From the NCBI RefSeq assembly GCF_900055185.1, contig NZ_FIZX01000002.1:1740586-1804585 (forward strand): DNA of 64,000 bases, in the 5' to 3' direction. How positions within the stretch are numbered: the first letter of the stretch is position 1; every line of letters begins with the position of its first letter. The notes under the pieces were generated by a model, which was not told the DNA's origin, made no database searches, and saw only the letters and a program-made list of their open reading frames with translations. The position numbers and the translations under genes are program-made. Shown here piece by piece: positions 9,567-17,433 of the stretch. Origin of the DNA: Grimontia celer. GTDB lineage: Bacteria > Pseudomonadota > Gammaproteobacteria > Enterobacterales > Vibrionaceae.

Positions 9567-10568
9567 TTATTCGTGGTTCGAGAATTCGATTTTCTTTTTA
9601 TTGTCGAGCGATTGCAGGAACGCCGTCATGTCGTCAACATCCTGCTCATTGAGTTTGACACCCAGTTGATGCCACGCCGTATCGCGCACCGCCTGTTCCA
9701 GTGAAAATACTGCGCCATCGTGGAAGTAAGGTGAAGTCTGACCGACATTTCGCATGGTGGGAACTTTGAAGATGAAATTATCTGCGCTGTTTCCAGTCAC
9801 TGACGCTCTTCCCTTGTCGATTTCATTGGGATATGGATTCACCAATCCCATTTTCATAAAGAGTTGGCCTCCCATCAAAGGGCCATTGTGGCAGGCATGA
9901 CAACCCACCGTAATAAACCGCTTCATTCCCCGCTTTTCCTGCGCTGATAGTGCGGTATCGTCACCCATCAGCCATTCATCAAATCTGTCTTGCGTCACCA
10001 ATGTACGTTGGAACGCCGCTAAAGCTTGCGTGATGTTGTTAAACACCAGTGGGTTTTCATCACGAGGGAAAGCAAGGTCGAACTTAGGTTGGTAGCCTTT
10101 CTCTTTCAGTCTTCGCACTGCTTCTTCCTCCGAAGACAGCGCCATTTCAATCGGGTTCAGAATTGGGCTTCTTGCCTGTTCATGCAACGTTTTCGCTCTG
10201 CCATCCCAAAACTGTACGAATTGGAAGCCCGCGTTCCAGGTAGTGAGGCTATTACGGCTACCCTGTTTCCCTAATGCCCCCACAGACACCGATAACGGCT
10301 CTGTACCCGAGCCGGATTTATCCAGGTCATGGCAGCTATTACACGACTGACTGCCATTGCCTGATAGTGCGGTTTCAAAGTAAAGGGCCTTTCCCAGAGC
10401 AACTTGTTCTGGCGTGTCTTTCTCACTACCGGGCATGGCATACGGCATGATACCAAAAACACTTAAACCCAATTGCCGAAGATCTTCTGATGCCATGACA
10501 TCCAACGAAAACAACCACCCAACTGCTAACGCAGCTTTGCTTAACCTTGCCAAACTGTTTATTTGCAT
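9567..10568 (-). CDS. Di-heme cytochrome c peroxidase family protein
   Basis: A 333-aa periplasmic protein of the CcpA/MauG superfamily. A signal peptide covers about residues 1-26 (ending DVMAS). Two c-heme sites, CNSCH and CHACH, lie in the N- and C-terminal halves, with a Met-rich segment GGQLFMKMG after the second. The motif YFHDGAVFSLEQAVRD is characteristic of the family. Likely H2O2 reduction in the periplasm, or a MauG-like oxidation. I chose the Met whose AAAGGA sequence lies at the right distance; the Met at 10574 is the alternative. It sits 12 bp upstream of the MOSC gene on the same strand, so the two may be one transcript. Confidence 0.9.
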   Translation of the reverse strand: MQINSLARLSKAALAVGWLFSLDVMASEDLRQLGLSVFGIMPYAMPGSEKDTPEQVALGKALYFETALSGNGSQSCNSCHDLDKSGSGTEPLSVSVGALGKQGSRNSLTTWNAGFQFVQFWDGRAKTLHEQARSPILNPIEMALSSEEEAVRRLKEKGYQPKFDLAFPRDENPLVFNNITQALAAFQRTLVTQDRFDEWLMGDDTALSAQEKRGMKRFITVGCHACHNGPLMGGQLFMKMGLVNPYPNEIDKGRASVTGNSADNFIFKVPTMRNVGQTSPYFHDGAVFSLEQAVRDTAWHQLGVKLNEQDVDDMTAFLQSLDNKKKIEFSNHE

Positions 10569-10753
10569 GTGCATTTTCCTTTCACTGAGGATAGAAAACA
10601 CTTAACACATAGTTTCGAGTCAATACAATTAATTTATCCGATAGTAATCCTCGGAATTATCAATGAAGATGAACGCTATCAATCTCAAACTGACCTAGTT
10701 CATTGATACACGGGAAAATATCGATCAGAAGTGCAGATTAGGCGGAAGAATGG

Positions 10754-10784
10754 CCAAAAAAGAAGGGGCGCTATTTCGCCCCAC
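10754..10784 (-). terminator. Terminator of grxB
   Basis: On the minus strand GGGGCG, loop AAATAG, CGCCCC are followed by TTCTTTTTT, directly after the grxB stop codon. Confidence 0.85.
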
Positions 10785-10802
10785 TTTTCTCAATTTTGCT
10801 AG

Positions 10803-11474
10803 TTAGGCTGTCGCGACTGGCGCCCCAACTGCCACACTATCGAACAGCGCAACCCCCGTCAGTTTGGACACTTCATCCAAGTACTGACGAACATTACCTG
10901 GATAGCGCAAACCTTTCGTCACTGTGTAGTTTCGAAGAAATGGGAATATATTGATGTCGTCATAGGTCAGCACGTTATTGCGCTGTGAAGGTGGAACCAA
11001 CCAATCGAGCTTCAGCAGTTCAACGTTCAGCTTAGCAATGTACTCTTCACTGTTAGCAAACGCCTCATCGAAAGACATTTTGATCATGGCTGATTTGTTT
11101 TTAGTAAACCAGGCTTTAGCTTCTTCACTCTGGAATTCCGGCAGTTCAATCATCATCCAACGCGGATAAATCAGGCGCGAGCCGAACTGCCCGGCAACGT
11201 CCATCCAAGCTGAAATACGATCACTCATTGTGCCCTCAGCAACCGCTGGATTACCATCGAGATTGTCGAGGTACGCAGCAATATCCAGACTCTCTGCCAT
11301 GTAGCTACCATCCTCTTTTTGAAGGATCGGAACCAGGTTGGCGCCAACTTTTTCGATACGGGCGTCGACATCGTGGTTTTGAAGATAAACAAGTTCCAGG
11401 TCTACCTTCTTCAATCCGGCAACCATCATCGCTTTTACGCAGAACGGGCAGTGGTCAAACACAAACAGTTTCAT
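10803..11474 (-). CDS. grxB: Glutaredoxin 2
   Basis: A 223-aa GrxB-type glutaredoxin, with a thioredoxin-fold N-terminus and an all-helical GST-like C-terminal domain. The active site is CPFC (residues 9-12; the E. coli enzyme has CPYC) in MKLFVFDHCPFCVKA. NLVPILQKEDG carries the cis-Pro turn and MAESLDIAAYLD the glutathione-binding stretch. It reduces glutathionylated or disulfide-bonded cytoplasmic proteins. Length is a few residues over the usual 215. It is monocistronic with its own terminator. Confidence 0.95.
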   Translation of the reverse strand: MKLFVFDHCPFCVKAMMVAGLKKVDLELVYLQNHDVDARIEKVGANLVPILQKEDGSYMAESLDIAAYLDNLDGNPAVAEGTMSDRISAWMDVAGQFGSRLIYPRWMMIELPEFQSEEAKAWFTKNKSAMIKMSFDEAFANSEEYIAKLNVELLKLDWLVPPSQRNNVLTYDDINIFPFLRNYTVTKGLRYPGNVRQYLDEVSKLTGVALFDSVAVGAPVATA

Positions 11475-11621
11475 GAAACATCCTTATTGAAACAGGTGCG
11501 CCTACACTTTTGTGGCACAAATATGACGCGCAGATTGTAGAGTTTTTTCTCTCAAAGGAAAATGATGATGTTTCAAGCAGGATCACACCGCGATTAATTC
11601 GCGAACAAAATCTCATCACCA

Positions 11622-11648
11622 CAAAAAAGCCCCTTGTCGGGGCTTTTC
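11622..11648 (-). terminator. Terminator of the 49-aa gene
   Basis: AAAAGCCCC / GGGGCTTTT with loop CGACA or TTGTC, followed on the minus strand by a six-T run. It lies just after the 49-aa open frame at 11652-11801. Confidence 0.85.
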
Positions 11649-11651
11649 AGA

Positions 11652-11801
11652 TTATTCGAGTGGCTCTGTGGGAATCCAGCAATTTTCAGCTTCATCGTTG
11701 GCATCTGACAACACAACCAGAAGCCCCATATCAACCATCTCTTTTAATGTCAGGTCGTCAGCAAGATGCATGGTTTCTCCACGCTCGTTTTCCAGTTCCA
11801 T
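11652..11801 (-). CDS. Small acidic protein of 49 aa, unknown
   Basis: A short open frame on the minus strand beginning MELENERGETMHLADD and ending CWIPTEPLE. Support: an AGGAG ribosome-binding site seven bases before the ATG, and an intrinsic terminator three bases after the stop. I do not recognise a family. It is acidic (many Glu and Asp), has no membrane segment and contains one cysteine. The spacing to grxB and to the MFS gene suggests its own promoter. Confidence 0.6.
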   Translation of the reverse strand: MELENERGETMHLADDLTLKEMVDMGLLVVLSDANDEAENCWIPTEPLE

Positions 11802-11892
11802 ATCATTCACTCCTATACTTCAATAAAGATAGCAGTCGAAAGGCACTGAAAGCGGGTTTTCTAAACCCGAAAAGCAGAGCAAAAGAAAGAGG

Positions 11893-13062
11893 CTAAGCCT
11901 CAACCTTTTTTGGTGTTCTGGTAAACAACAGATAAATAAGCGGAACCGCACAAACAAAAGGAAGCATCACCAAATTCAATGTCTGCCAGCCTAAGTTCAC
12001 CTCAAGGTTACCGGCCATCAACGCTGTGAGTGTAACGCTGCCAAACACGGCAAATTCATTGATTGCCTGGGCACGTGGTTTGTCTTGTGGCAGGTAAGTT
12101 TGGGTCAGTTGACTGGTCGCGCCAATGAACATGAAATTCCACCCGACACCCAGCAGCACAAGCGCAATACGGAAATGCCATTCAGAGACACCGTTTAGAT
12201 TCACCAGAATACAGCCAACGAAAAACAGACTTCCAAGAAGGATCGTCATGCGTGCACCAATTTTTCCGATAATACTGCCAGTAAAGAAAGAGGGTACAAA
12301 CATCCCCAGCACATGCCACTCAATCACTAATGCCGCTTGCTCAAAGTGAAAACCGTGTTTATGCATGGCAATCGGTGTCACTGTCATCAACAGATTCATC
12401 ACCGCATAAGCCACAACGGCAGCGATAACAGCCACAAGGTAACCCGGCGCTTTAAGAATTTGCCCTACAGAGCTTTGGGCTGGTTGATCCTCTGTCGGTA
12501 CAGCAGCAGGTAAGGCAATAAAATTCAGTACCAGTAAAGAGAGAATATAGAGGACTGTGATTCCGATAAAAGCGCCACTGAAGTGGGTACCAGGTAGCCA
12601 ATGTTGGCTGGCAATAGCGAGGTTTGGTCCTAGAATAGCTGCCAACACGCCACCTGCCATGGAAAGCGAAATGGCCTTGTCACGACTTTCCGGGTCGCTC
12701 ACTTCTATCGCCGCAAAACGGTACAAGGTGCCAAAACCAATCCCGATACCTAATAACAAGGTACTAAAGCAAAACAGCCAAAACGCCCCTTGTTGCAGGG
12801 CATAGACACAAAGTAGCGCCCCGAAAATACCGATGATATTGCCGAGTCGGAAGCCATTCTTACGTCCAATTTTCGCCATGATAAGCGATGCAGGAATCGT
12901 CGCCATCATCAGGCCGACAAACTGGGTTGAAACGGGCAGAGTGACCCAAGTATCGCTGGGTGAAAGCTGTTGGCCTATCAATCCATTTACAGATATCAGC
13001 ACAATGTTGCCGCTCATTAGCAGCGCCTGACAAAGTGCCAACAACCAGACATTTCTATTCAT
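11893..13062 (-). CDS. MFS transporter
   Basis: A 389-aa major facilitator superfamily protein with about 12 hydrophobic segments. The family A-motif-like loop is seen as MAKIGRKNGFRLGN between helices 2 and 3. The N-terminus MNRNVWLLALCQALLMSGN fits a first membrane helix. I chose this Met because AGGAA lies upstream; the longer open frame adds a 30-residue non-hydrophobic stretch that overlaps a hairpin. The substrate is unknown; proteins of this layout are often drug or small-molecule exporters. Confidence 0.85.
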   Translation of the reverse strand: MNRNVWLLALCQALLMSGNIVLISVNGLIGQQLSPSDTWVTLPVSTQFVGLMMATIPASLIMAKIGRKNGFRLGNIIGIFGALLCVYALQQGAFWLFCFSTLLLGIGIGFGTLYRFAAIEVSDPESRDKAISLSMAGGVLAAILGPNLAIASQHWLPGTHFSGAFIGITVLYILSLLVLNFIALPAAVPTEDQPAQSSVGQILKAPGYLVAVIAAVVAYAVMNLLMTVTPIAMHKHGFHFEQAALVIEWHVLGMFVPSFFTGSIIGKIGARMTILLGSLFFVGCILVNLNGVSEWHFRIALVLLGVGWNFMFIGATSQLTQTYLPQDKPRAQAINEFAVFGSVTLTALMAGNLEVNLGWQTLNLVMLPFVCAVPLIYLLFTRTPKKVEA

Positions 13063-13338
13063 TCCATGAAATTCCTGAAAAGGCGGGACGAAGATTCGAG
13101 TATCCCGCAGCATGTGACATACAGCAACCTCTTGGCCTGACTTTATCGACACTGCAAATCAGAGCTTCCAACAATACAGTCATCCGGAAAATCTGCGAAT
13201 CCGCCCAAACCCGCGCTCTACTTGGTGTAAGGAGTTCTAACACTCCTGTCTCGAAATTAATTCATGCAAGTCCGACAATTTGTGTGAATCTGTATGTGGT
13301 AGGAATTCACTATCAAATCAACAAGGAAGGTGCTGAAC

Positions 13339-14088
13339 ATGTCGGTGATTTCGAATGAGCCAGTCGAGATTTATGGCGAGTCTGATGTCGATTTCCTTTA
13401 CGGGTCAACCCAGCGCGATTATTTCAACTTGGAACAAGACACTGATGATATCACCGTCATTGCTTACAAGGGCGATGACGATATCTTTGGAAGCTACGGC
13501 GACGACCTGCTCGTTGGCGGCGCTGGTAATGACTTCATCTATTCTCGTTATGGTAGCAACGTCATGCGCGGAGGCTCGGGCGACGATCAACTGCTGAGTA
13601 AAAACCACCCCAATGATGATCGTGGTGAATACCGTGATGTGCTTTCAGGTGGCTCAGGTAACGATGTGCTGTCATCAGAAAGCTCCCAAAACTGCACCAT
13701 GGATGGCGGCTCAGGCGACGACATTTTCTCCTTCCGCGATTTAGGGGCGGCGCAGTCTGGCGTCAGCTTTTGTATTGGTGGAGAAGGCGCGGACATATTC
13801 CGGTTCTACGAATTCGAAGCCCATGAAGATATCGACCCGACTAACTCAGTGGTTCGCATCAAAGACTTTGAAGTCGGTGTCGACAGCCTCAACTTCCACT
13901 ATTACAGCGATGAATACCGGACGAATGAGGATACCTCCTACATCATCAAACAAATGGGTTCTAATATGGTCATCGACTTTGAGGACAAAGTGACCATTAT
14001 GCTGCACGGTGTTGATAGCAATACCGTTACCATGAGCGATCTCTTCGCCAACAACCAACCCGATCCAATAGACCCGATCTTGTATTGA
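13339..14088 (+). CDS. Small RTX calcium-binding repeat protein
   Basis: A 249-aa acidic protein with glycine/aspartate nonapeptide repeats of the RTX type: GGAGNDFIY, GGSGDDQLL, GGSGNDVLS, GGSGDDIFS and GGEGADIFR, plus GDDDIFGSYGDDLLV. These form a Ca2+-binding beta-roll in proteins exported by type I secretion. No catalytic domain precedes the repeats and there is no Sec signal. The C-terminal 80 residues (RIKDFEVGVDSLNF, VTIMLHGVD) resemble the region after RTX repeats in secreted hydrolases. No type I exporter genes lie nearby. The ATG at 13339 has AAGGAAGG upstream, so I prefer it to the GTG at 13330. Confidence 0.82.
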   Translation: MSVISNEPVEIYGESDVDFLYGSTQRDYFNLEQDTDDITVIAYKGDDDIFGSYGDDLLVGGAGNDFIYSRYGSNVMRGGSGDDQLLSKNHPNDDRGEYRDVLSGGSGNDVLSSESSQNCTMDGGSGDDIFSFRDLGAAQSGVSFCIGGEGADIFRFYEFEAHEDIDPTNSVVRIKDFEVGVDSLNFHYYSDEYRTNEDTSYIIKQMGSNMVIDFEDKVTIMLHGVDSNTVTMSDLFANNQPDPIDPILY

Positions 14089-14102
14089 ATAGAAACAACC
14101 GG

Positions 14103-14130
14103 AAAAGCATCGCTCAGGCGATGCTTTCTT
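14103..14130 (+). terminator. Terminator of the RTX gene
   Basis: AAAGCATCGC, loop TCAG, GCGATGCTTT followed by CTTG; a 10-bp stem right after the RTX stop codon. Confidence 0.85.
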
Positions 14131-14144
14131 GTTTGGTGACTGCG

Positions 14145-14174
14145 AAAAAAAACCTCAGCGCAAAGAGGCTGAGG
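14145..14174 (-). terminator. Strong minus-strand terminator without an annotated gene
   Basis: On the minus strand CCTCAGC (14174-14168) pairs with GCTGAGG (14159-14153), followed by eight T (14152-14145). No minus-strand protein gene lies upstream of it before the plus-strand ROK gene, so it probably ends a small RNA. Confidence 0.75.
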
Positions 14175-14326
14175 CCATGGTCTGTGACCGTGGTGTTCAA
14201 TGCCCTTTTCAGGGACATAACCAGAGAGTGAATGATGTATCGGAAAGCAGGGGTATCTTGATGCTCCCATGTTTCAGTGACATGAAAATAGAGTCACTGT
14301 TTCATGACACTGGCGCCCACGAACGC
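14145..14326 (-). ncRNA. Candidate small RNA, about 180 nt
   Basis: Reading the minus strand, an extended -10 box TGGGATAAT (14340-14332) is followed about 6 nt later by a structured stretch. It has a hairpin GGCGC/GCGCC, a 7-bp hairpin CAGTGAC/GTCACTG, a CCCT-GAAA-AGGG hairpin, and the terminator stem with eight T. No open frame with a ribosome-binding site covers it. I do not recognise it as any known sRNA such as RyhB, Spot 42, Qrr or MicA. The -35 region is poor; the extended -10 could compensate. This is inference from signals only. Confidence 0.4.
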
Positions 14327-14519
14327 GCCTAATTATCCCATTAACATTTGGTTGCATCCTAAGATGTCACCACTCGAAGGTATTTGATATTCAACTCGCT
14401 TATTTCAAAATCAATTCGACTCACTTCAATCTATTGAATTTATGTAGTGAAACGCGCCGTGAATTCTGGGCATTTCGTTGTTTTTTTAAACACCACCAAT
14501 AACATATTCGATAGTTAAG
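14327..14519. other. Promoter region between candidate sRNA and ROK gene
   Basis: An AT-rich stretch without a gene. It should hold the minus-strand promoter of the candidate sRNA (extended -10 at 14332-14340) and the plus-strand promoter of the ROK regulator. No clear palindromic operator was found. Confidence 0.4.
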
Positions 14520-15620
14520 TTGTTTTTGGAAACTAAAGCCTTGTCGATCAAGTTAAGCCGCACGACAAATACGGCTGGCATTATCAATTCCCTTTGGCAA
14601 TCTCCGGGCGTCTCCCGCATTGATGTCGCAGCCAAGCTAGGGTTGGATAAATCCACCGTCACCAAAACCGTCAACCACCTGCTGGATATCGGGATGATCC
14701 TCGAACAGCCGCAAATGGTGACGGGTAAAGGCGGTCGCCCTAAGGTTTCCCTCGTCTTTAATCCGGATTTTGGCGTGCTCATCGGGGTCGATGTTAACTC
14801 TGATACCTTGAAAGTTTCCGTCGTCAACTTGCTCGGTCAGGTCGTTTATCACGACATGCTTCCTATCGACACTCACACTACTATCGACAAAGCAATGTTG
14901 GCGGCGCTTGTTCCCAGTGTTAATGCTATTCAGAAGCTGTTTCCCCGAATCCTTGCGATCGGTATTGGTATGCCCGGTGTCATCGATCCTGACAAAAACC
15001 AACTTTTAGTCTCCCATGCACTGTCGGTGCGTTCGTCAATTAACTTCGCTACCCAGTTCAAACGACTTTTCCCTTACCCGGTTTTTCTGGATAACGATGC
15101 CAATTGCGGTGCCTGGGGCGAACTGATGCAGCAACGCAGTCTACCCTATGACCATTTCCTCTACGTGTTGCTTTCTACCCACCATGCCCGAGAGCTTTAT
15201 CATCGTCTTGGTGTTGGTGTTGGTGTTGTACTTAACCGTCAGCTTTTCTATGGCGAGAACTATATGGCAGGCCAATTTAACAGTCAGGAGCTCATGCGCG
15301 GCGCAGAGCCGACTCCCAGTGTCATCATCGAAGAATTCTCTGCACTCGCCGTCAATCTTTGTAGCCTGATGAGTATTCGCCGTATTGTCATCGGCGGGAA
15401 TGGTCTTTCTTTCGGTTCTGAACTCGCGACTTCTCTTCGCAAACACAGCGATTCTCTATCGGGTTCCCTGATTCTAAAACCAAACATTGAATTTTCATTG
15501 CTGGGGCCTCAGGCCGCGGCGATGGGGGCGGCCTCAATGGCCTGGCAGAAATTACTCACGGCAGAACTGAAACTGGCAGAGAGCCTAAGCCTGCCCGAGA
15601 ACGGTAATCTTTCGATTTAG
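14520..15620 (+). CDS. ROK-family transcriptional regulator (NagC/Mlc-like)
   Basis: A 366-aa protein with an N-terminal winged helix (about 20-75; GVSRIDVAAKLGLDKSTVTK) and a ROK sugar-kinase-like domain (GVDVNSDTLKVSVVNLLG, GIGMPGVID, and VFLDNDANCGAWGE). The cysteine-rich zinc motif normally found after the glycine-rich loop in NagC/Mlc is absent, the region reading AGQFNSQELMRGAEP. Ligand sensing may therefore differ. The start is uncertain: a TTG at 14520 with weak ribosome-binding sequence, and no early in-frame ATG. It sits 21 bp before the hexosaminidase gene and probably controls that operon. A TTGGTG repeat around 15208-15228 simply encodes the conserved glycine-valine loop. Confidence 0.86.
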   Translation: MFLETKALSIKLSRTTNTAGIINSLWQSPGVSRIDVAAKLGLDKSTVTKTVNHLLDIGMILEQPQMVTGKGGRPKVSLVFNPDFGVLIGVDVNSDTLKVSVVNLLGQVVYHDMLPIDTHTTIDKAMLAALVPSVNAIQKLFPRILAIGIGMPGVIDPDKNQLLVSHALSVRSSINFATQFKRLFPYPVFLDNDANCGAWGELMQQRSLPYDHFLYVLLSTHHARELYHRLGVGVGVVLNRQLFYGENYMAGQFNSQELMRGAEPTPSVIIEEFSALAVNLCSLMSIRRIVIGGNGLSFGSELATSLRKHSDSLSGSLILKPNIEFSLLGPQAAAMGAASMAWQKLLTAELKLAESLSLPENGNLSI

Positions 15621-15641
15621 GGTGAATGACAAGGAAGTCTG

Positions 15642-17423
15642 ATGGTAACCATTTTTCCCGCACCAAAACGCTACTTGCCCGGATACGCCAGTGAACGCAT
15701 TTGTGTTTCCAGCATCATCGCGATCTGTCCGGTCAATTTTGGCGCAAAACTACATCACGCAGCTCTCACGTATCGGCACGATCCGGATTTGCCCGAACAA
15801 GGATTCCGGGTTAGCTTTCCCAGTGATGGAGTCACCATTGAATACAGTGACCTTCAAGGGATTCGCTATGCTCATCTCGCCATCAATCAGCTCATTGATA
15901 CTCAGGCAGTCGTCAAACAAGACGCTGTGATTGAAGATTGGCCAGATTTTCCCACGCGCTCAGTGCTGCTCGATATCAGCCGGGATCGTGTGCCCACCAT
16001 GGATACACTGAAGAGACTGATTGATTACTTCAGTGCTCTGCGCTTTAACCAGTTCCAGCTCTATACTGAGCACACCTTCGCTTACCGTAAACATGAAACA
16101 GTGTGGCGAGATTACTCGCCAATGACGGCAGAAGAAATCCGTGAAATCGACGCATACTGCCAACAGTTCGGTATTGAATTGGTCGCCAATCAGGCAACGT
16201 TCGGACACATGGAAAAGTGGCTCCGCCATCCCGAATACCAACATCTTGCAGAGCAAACCACAGGCTTTCTTGATCAGCGAGGTGATTTCAGACCCGGCGC
16301 TTTTGGGCTGAATCCCATCAGTGAACAAACCGCAGAATTTGTTGATCAGCTACTAACGGAAGTCACGCCAAATTTTTCCAGCGACATTCTGAACATCAAC
16401 TTCGACGAAACCATGGATTTGGGTGTGAATGCCAGTAAGTCGGCTTGCGAGATATTCGGCAAAGGAAAAGTATTCCTCAATTACCTCAACAAGGTGTTGG
16501 AAATTGCCGAGTCGAAAGGGAAACAATGCCAGATTTTCAGTGACATGTTGTTCCGATATCCGAACCTTATCGACCAGCTCCCCGAAAACCTCACCCTGCT
16601 GAACTGGGGTTACGAAGCTGATCACCCGTTCGATGCTGAACATAAGCAATTAGCTTTGTTTGGCTATCCATTCCATGTCGTGGTCTCTACCGATTGTTTT
16701 GCTTCTGTCGCAGGAAGATGGAATGCCGCTACGACACATATGCGCCGCGCCGCTAAATCAGCCAAACGCTTTGGTGCAGAAGGCTACATGGTGACCGAAT
16801 GGGGTGACATGGGGCATGGCCAGCAACATGCAATGCCAATTCCAGGTTATGCCTTCGCAAGCGCCATGGCATGGGGTGAAGAACAGCAAACAGACAGTGA
16901 CATGATCATTCCGCTCAGTTGGTATTATCCTGACGCGTCTGAGATTGAGTTGAATGCGCTGATCGAGCTTCAGGATATCTATCACTCAAGCGGTATTGAA
17001 ACACCTAACTGCGCCTTTTTTGGTCCAGTATTATTTGACCAACAATCAGGGCGTCATATTAAGCGGATGAAGGGGCTCACAACCCATAACCTTGAACACT
17101 CGCTCACCGAGCTGAAAAGCTGGAAGGTGCGCCTCGACCCGCTCCCAGACAACGAGCTGAGAAATGACCTTCTTTGGACTATTGATGCGTTAGAGATGGC
17201 TTGCCTGATTGTAAAAGGGTACGCAGAGGAAGAACACCGCCTTACACAGGATTTCAGCGATGAACGCAAACAGGCCTTAAAAGCGAGATTGCAGCCATTA
17301 ATTCAGCGTTATCGCGAACTTTGGCAAGAACATTACCGACCCGGAGGCATGATGCAAAGTAGCAGTCGTCTTGAGTATTTGTCTTCGCTTCTGACCGTCA
17401 ATGAGATAAATCAAACACACTAG
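15642..17423 (+). CDS. Glycoside hydrolase family 20 beta-N-acetylhexosaminidase-like protein
   Basis: A 593-aa protein with a GH20 (beta/alpha)8 barrel preceded by a small N-terminal domain (about 1-105). The barrel begins at RSVLLDISRDRVPTMDTLKR, and the GH20 catalytic Asp-Glu pair is D255-E256 in NINFDETMDLG. FYQLYTEH-like and HMEKWLRHPEY segments are also seen. There is no signal peptide, so it probably acts in the cytoplasm on imported N-acetylhexosamine oligosaccharides or glycosides. The C-terminal 150 residues are helical and unassigned. AAGGAAG precedes the ATG. The AAC(3)-like acetyltransferase starts 10 bp after its stop, indicating an operon. Confidence 0.88.
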   Translation: MVTIFPAPKRYLPGYASERICVSSIIAICPVNFGAKLHHAALTYRHDPDLPEQGFRVSFPSDGVTIEYSDLQGIRYAHLAINQLIDTQAVVKQDAVIEDWPDFPTRSVLLDISRDRVPTMDTLKRLIDYFSALRFNQFQLYTEHTFAYRKHETVWRDYSPMTAEEIREIDAYCQQFGIELVANQATFGHMEKWLRHPEYQHLAEQTTGFLDQRGDFRPGAFGLNPISEQTAEFVDQLLTEVTPNFSSDILNINFDETMDLGVNASKSACEIFGKGKVFLNYLNKVLEIAESKGKQCQIFSDMLFRYPNLIDQLPENLTLLNWGYEADHPFDAEHKQLALFGYPFHVVVSTDCFASVAGRWNAATTHMRRAAKSAKRFGAEGYMVTEWGDMGHGQQHAMPIPGYAFASAMAWGEEQQTDSDMIIPLSWYYPDASEIELNALIELQDIYHSSGIETPNCAFFGPVLFDQQSGRHIKRMKGLTTHNLEHSLTELKSWKVRLDPLPDNELRNDLLWTIDALEMACLIVKGYAEEEHRLTQDFSDERKQALKARLQPLIQRYRELWQEHYRPGGMMQSSSRLEYLSSLLTVNEINQTH

Positions 17424-17433
17424 GAGGCGCTCT

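Noticed and set aside
11510-11896. 128-codon plus-strand frame between grxB and the MFS gene
   Set aside because: It runs through the minus-strand terminator and the 49-aa gene and has no ribosome-binding site; it is a shadow frame.
13065-13139. 24-codon plus-strand frame opposite the MFS start
   Set aside because: No ribosome-binding site and antisense to the MFS leader hairpin; not supported.
13938-14270. 110-codon minus-strand frame spanning the RTX 3' end
   Set aside because: It crosses two terminators and overlaps a well-supported RTX gene; the region is better explained as a small RNA.
15205-15232. Short TTGGTG repeat in the ROK gene considered as a phase-variable tract
   Set aside because: The unit is six bases, so slippage would not shift the frame, and it encodes the conserved Gly-Val loop of the fold.
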